Assembly: GCA_032718475.1 (NCBI GenBank)
Contig: JAUCBJ010001442.1
Span: forward strand, 1 to 57,442
From: Nemertoderma westbladi
Lineage: Eukaryota; Xenacoelomorpha; Nemertodermatida; Nemertodermatidae
Length of the DNA: 57,442 nt
Reading direction: 5' to 3'
Shown: positions 54,103-57,442 of the stretch, one piece after another
How positions within the stretch are numbered: the stretch's first letter is position 1
How the letters are laid out: each line of letters starts with the position of its first letter
The notes under the pieces: model-generated
What the model was told of the DNA's origin: nothing
The model's database searches: none
What the model saw: the letters and a program-made list of their open reading frames with translations, nothing else
Translations under genes and position numbers: made by a program

Positions 54103-55031
54103 ATAACGCTAATATTAATAATACTGTATTGGACGACTCTAACCAAATTTTTATTGCAGGAAATACGTTACCTAATAGTAATAATATTATTTTAAATCAG
54201 AACGGTTCTAATATTGACGTACAGAGTAATTCTAGTGATGTAGTTATACAGAATAGTCCAAATAATTTAAGTAATAATCCGAATTCGATTTCACAAAATG
54301 ATCCAAATAATTTAAATAATAACCCGAATTCGATTTTACAAAATAATCCGAATACTGTTATAACGCAACATATTGTTTCTAGCTTTGGTGCGCAGGATAA
54401 TCACAGTGGTATTATTAATGTAGACGTGTCCAACGCACATAGCCCGGCGGGTGAGGGCCTGGTAGGCCACGTAGTAAGTAGGCCGGAGACGGCGGGGTTG
54501 AGTCAACCCGGGGCGAGCCTGGTAGGCCACGCAGTGGGTAGACCGGAGACGGCGGGGTTGAGCCAACCCGAGATGGGCCTGGTAGGCCACGTAGTCAGTA
54601 GGGCGGAAGTAGCGGGGTTGGGCCAACCCGAGGTAGGCCTGGTAGGCCTCGTAGTTAGTAGGCCGGAATCGGCGGGGTTGAGACAACCCGAAGTAGGCCT
54701 GGTAGGCCAGGTAGTAGTGGAGAGAGGGGCGGGGGTAAGCGGACCCAGCCCCAATGTAAATGTTGTGTCGACGGGAGAAAAGTGTAGAGACGAGGTAGGA
54801 AATAGTGAAGTTAGATGTGGCGAGTGGGGGGGGGCTCCGAGCGCCCCACCACGAGAGATTAGCGGCGAGAAGGGGGGGGCGGAGAGCGCCCCACAAGAAG
54901 GGTACAGGAGTGTAGTAAGAGGTACCGAAGTTAGAAGTGGCGGGTGGGGGGGGGCTACGAGCACCCCACCGCGAGAAGTTAGTGACGAGAGGGGGGGGGG
55001 CAGAGAGTGTCCCACAGGCGTCGGCGGATAA
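54083..55031 (+). CDS. Gag continuation: Asn-rich region and 20-residue repeats
   Basis: Continues after the first G10 run in the -1 frame relative to the segment before it. It opens with TTG only, which supports its being a continuation. First an Asn/Ser-rich stretch (NNLSNNPNSISQNDPNNLNN). Then about five exact 60-bp (20-residue) repeats at 54450-54735 (GLVGHVVSRPETAGLSQPE type). Then two 120-bp direct repeats (54806-54925 and 54926-55040) with SAPPRE. The frame closes at 55029 after the second G10 run (54991-55000). Low-complexity; no enzymatic function. Confidence 0.6.
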
Positions 55032-55872
55032 TGCGCGGGCCGAAGTAGGTAAACCGCAACACACGGCGACGGAAAGTAATAGGGGGACCGCGAGTGTCCC
55101 CAGCGGCGGGCGATCGAGCAGAGAGATGCAGGTTGACGCCGCGAGAGGGCGGACGGAGTGTCAAGCCCGATCAGAAGAGAGAAGAAGAACAGCGGAGTTT
55201 AACCGGGAGGTCAACGAGAGATCTCACGAGCGGGAATACTGCACTGAGGGAAGAAGAGGAGAAGATGATAGGAGAAGCATCGCCGCGAACGATAGAAGAG
55301 TGAGGACGGATAGTGAGCCGTCGGTGATTGAGATGGAAGAAGAGAGTCGGTGGGGTCGAACTACGGGAGATTGCCGTCGTCCCGGAGAGACGCGACCCGA
55401 CGAGGCGCACTACGCGCCGAGAGAGAGGTACGTGACGTACCGACGCGAAGAAGAGAGCAGCAGAGGGGGTCGAAGGGAAACTTTCCGTCGGGATGTACCT
55501 ACCGATCGAGAATACGGTAGCCGCGGGGAGGACTATTCGAGAAGAATAAACTTCGATTCCGAGCACATACAGACTGTAGGACATACTGCAGGCCTTACTG
55601 CACATACCGTAGGCCATGCTGACAGGAGCACCGTAGGCGATAGGATAGCGCGGACAACGGGATTAGACCCGGAAGTCGCGGAATACATTCCGGTAGGTAG
55701 GCCAGAAGCTGATAGGCCTATACCGGTACCAGTGCAGCAGTATGACTACAGCACCAAAGGTTATAACATATACCCAGGGGAGGGGGGAATTATTGCGGAT
55801 AAATGCATGGGCCCCAATATATTAACATCAACCCCAGTACCAAACATATTGGTGGGGGGGGGGACAGGGTGA
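55001..55872 (+). CDS. Gag continuation: Arg/Glu-rich segment
   Basis: Continues in the +1 frame from the second G10 run: ESVPQASADNARAEVGKPQH, EERRRTAEFNREVNERSHER, DDRRSIAANDRRVRTDSEPS, RYVTYRREEESSRGGRRETF, then DPEVAEYIPVGRPEADRPIP and ILVGGGTG with a stop at 55870. The stop follows the third G10 run (55854-55863). Highly charged linker without recognisable fold. Confidence 0.55.
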
Positions 55873-57442
55873 CATTCCCCCATCGCAATATCAACAATAT
55901 ACCCCGATAGAAGCGAGAACGAATCCCTTGGACGAAAACAAATCGTGTGACACAGAAATATGGAGGGGGCCGCTACCCCCAATGATATACCCAAGTCAGA
56001 GGAGAGCAGAGAATAGAACGGGTGGACCGCACCAAGCAAGGGAAACCATGCAACACCCATCGAACCCATTAGAGGCGCAAGCAGTGGGGATGGCCACGTT
56101 AATCGATGCGTTAAAAACAAGGATCGAGTTACCACCCGTGGAACCATTCAAATTCGATGGGAGTAGGCCGGAAGAATATCTTCAGTTTCGGCGCATGTAT
56201 AGCAACGAGATACTAACAAAAAATTTGACGCAGGCGGAGTGCCTAAAGTATCTGCAAGTATACACGGGAGGCCCAGCATACGACATCGTGAGGCAATACC
56301 AGGGTATAGAAGGGGGCTTCACGACAGCATGGCGGGCACTGGACAGGGAATACGGGCACCCAGCCAAGATCATCAGGCAAACCCTGAGAGGCATAACAAC
56401 GGGTGGCCTACAGGATAATCCCGTTAGCATTAAGACGTTTGCTAACAAAGTTGAAAAGGCGCTGATCGTGTTAAAGACGTTGGACGCACCATACGAACTC
56501 AACGCGTCTAACAACATCACCACGATAGCGCAGGCACTGCCGATCTGGTTACGAAGGAAGTGGAGGAAAATCGCTTTCTCCACACGGGAAGAGAAGGGTG
56601 TGGAACCGGGCCTAGAAGAGATGTCGAGCTTCTTGAACTATGAAGCCGAACTAATAACAGACCCAGTCTATAGCGAGGATAGTTTGGGGAAGGCACCTAA
56701 GACCGAATACAACTGGCCTGAACCCGAATATAATCCGACAGACCCATTCTCGGGAGTGGGACAATCACTACCACATGCGGCCACACAGGGGACTGCTAGT
56801 CCACAGTTAGCTGGCAGCAGGGCCACACCGTGGCGGGGACAGAAAGAAAATAACACCATAAATAAACATAATCCCAATGTACCCAGTAGGCCGAATACAG
56901 ACAACCAAAACACTAAATCGGTACATATAAACCTAGACGCGATACGTGAGGGACTATACAGGGAACGCTATAATCCAGGATTCGAATGTCAATTACATCG
57001 GGACGGAACACATAAGACCAGGAGTTGTAAGCACTGGCAAGCGTTGCCCAAACAAGATCGTATAGCCTACACAGACGCAAACGGACTATGTCATCGATGT
57101 GTGGTAGAAGGACACAGGTCCGGAGAATGTAGAGAAACAGCAGTCAGAGAGTCCGAGACTGGAGGCCAGGCAATGGCCACAAGCACTATAGAAGAGGAGA
57201 AGAAGAGAAAAGTACTACTCGGGGTAGTACCAGTGAAGATATCAGGAGAGGGTGGTCGATCAGTAACGACATTAATGCTGGTCGACAGCGGAGCAGCCTT
57301 CACGCTGGTGGAGAACTGGGTGGCCGAAGAGATAGGGCTAAAGACAAGGCCGAATAGAATGGCGGTGACTACCGTCTCGAGTAAAGATGAGGTCCTGGAG
57401 ACGAGGACGGGGCGGTGCAGGATAGCAGCGATTGCACCGGGA
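55864..57442 (+). CDS. BEL/Pao Gag capsid, zinc knuckles and protease (partial)
   Basis: Open to the window end in the +1 frame after the third G10 run; ATG candidates include 56048. It contains a capsid/DUF1759-type region (PPVEPFKFDGSRPEEYLQFR, LKYLQVYTGGPAYDIVRQYQ, AWRALDREYGHPAKIIRQTL, LPIWLRRKWRKIAF). Then come zinc-binding CQLHRDGTHKTRSC near 56988 and CHRCVVEGHRSGEC (CX2CX4HX4C) near 57095. An A17-type aspartic protease follows: TLMLVDSGAAFTLVENWVAE with DSG at about 57283. Intact in what is visible; Pol should follow outside the window. Confidence 0.88.

Larger units (their letters stand above)
51838..57442 (+). mobile_element. Second BEL/Pao LTR retrotransposon (runs off right edge)
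   Basis: Probable LTR, a short leader, then one long gag-protease coding stretch from 52444 to the window end. The stretch changes frame at three runs of exactly ten G. The region is clearly GC-richer than the flanks. RT, RNase H, integrase and 3' LTR would lie beyond 57442. Inserted into a CR1-like LINE; the candidate left target duplication is the five bases before 51838. Confidence 0.85.

Noticed and set aside
53037-54146. 369-codon minus-strand frame, Ser/Arg/Leu-rich
   Set aside because: It is the complement of the Arg/Glu coiled-coil repeats of the plus-strand gag. Period-3 repeats keep the antisense frame open. The same holds for 52352-53113 and 54336-55064.
56182-57303. Minus-strand frames in the last 1.3 kb
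   Set aside because: They oppose a continuous plus-strand Gag-protease with clear capsid, zinc-knuckle and DSG motifs.

Overview
The window is eukaryotic and almost entirely repetitive. It is AT-rich, with multi-kb gene-free stretches, AATAAA polyadenylation signals, a probable 3' splice site, and a dense set of metazoan transposon families (RTE-like and CR1/Jockey-like LINEs, BEL/Pao LTR elements, PIF/Harbinger, hAT-like, Tc1/mariner-like and MULE-like DNA elements). The mix, plus a multi-finger C2H2 gene, fits a marine invertebrate, perhaps an echinoderm or hemichordate-like deuterostome. The species is not determinable by eye. Only one ordinary host-gene candidate is visible: a 14-finger C2H2 protein at 16944-18707.

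Layout. 1-395 is the end of a MULE transposase on the minus strand. 830-6740 holds a dying RTE-like LINE flanked by inverted clusters of the palindrome AGTCCAATATTGGACT, with an inverted second copy of its own 3' end. 7508-11199 is a Russian doll of three TIR elements whose arms are built from amplified short motifs. 11300-16370 is a CR1-like LINE split by a 3.27-kb foldback element with a 9-bp target duplication. That element itself contains a gag fragment (14-bp duplication) and a hAT-like element (8-bp duplication). 16944-18707 is the zinc-finger gene. 19440-21620 is a broken Jockey/CR1-like LINE on the minus strand.

22118-37075 is a complete LTR retrotransposon of BEL/Pao type with 5-bp target duplication AGTTT and LTRs about 99.4% identical. 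A 3.06-kb Tc1/mariner-like element sits inside the 5' LTR, and the 3' LTR preserves the empty TA site. The element has a large gag, a same-frame protease after a single UAG, no RT or integrase, and a degenerate extra reading frame of unknown function before the 3' LTR.

37.1-41.7 kb holds segmental duplications and a LINE fragment. 41855-44660 is a PIF/Harbinger element with TIRs, TTA duplication, DDE transposase and Myb-like partner. 44.9-46.75 kb is a satellite with X-box-like palindromes about every 152 bp. 46.9-47.64 kb is a LINE fragment. 48.4-50.6 kb is an inverted 49-bp minisatellite enclosing a clean hAT-like element. 50.8-51.84 kb is a second CR1-like copy, interrupted at 51838 by a second BEL/Pao element that runs off the right edge.

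The genes do not form a shared pathway. What unites the window is sequential nested insertion, and many non-autonomous elements whose ends consist of locally amplified short, often palindromic, motifs.
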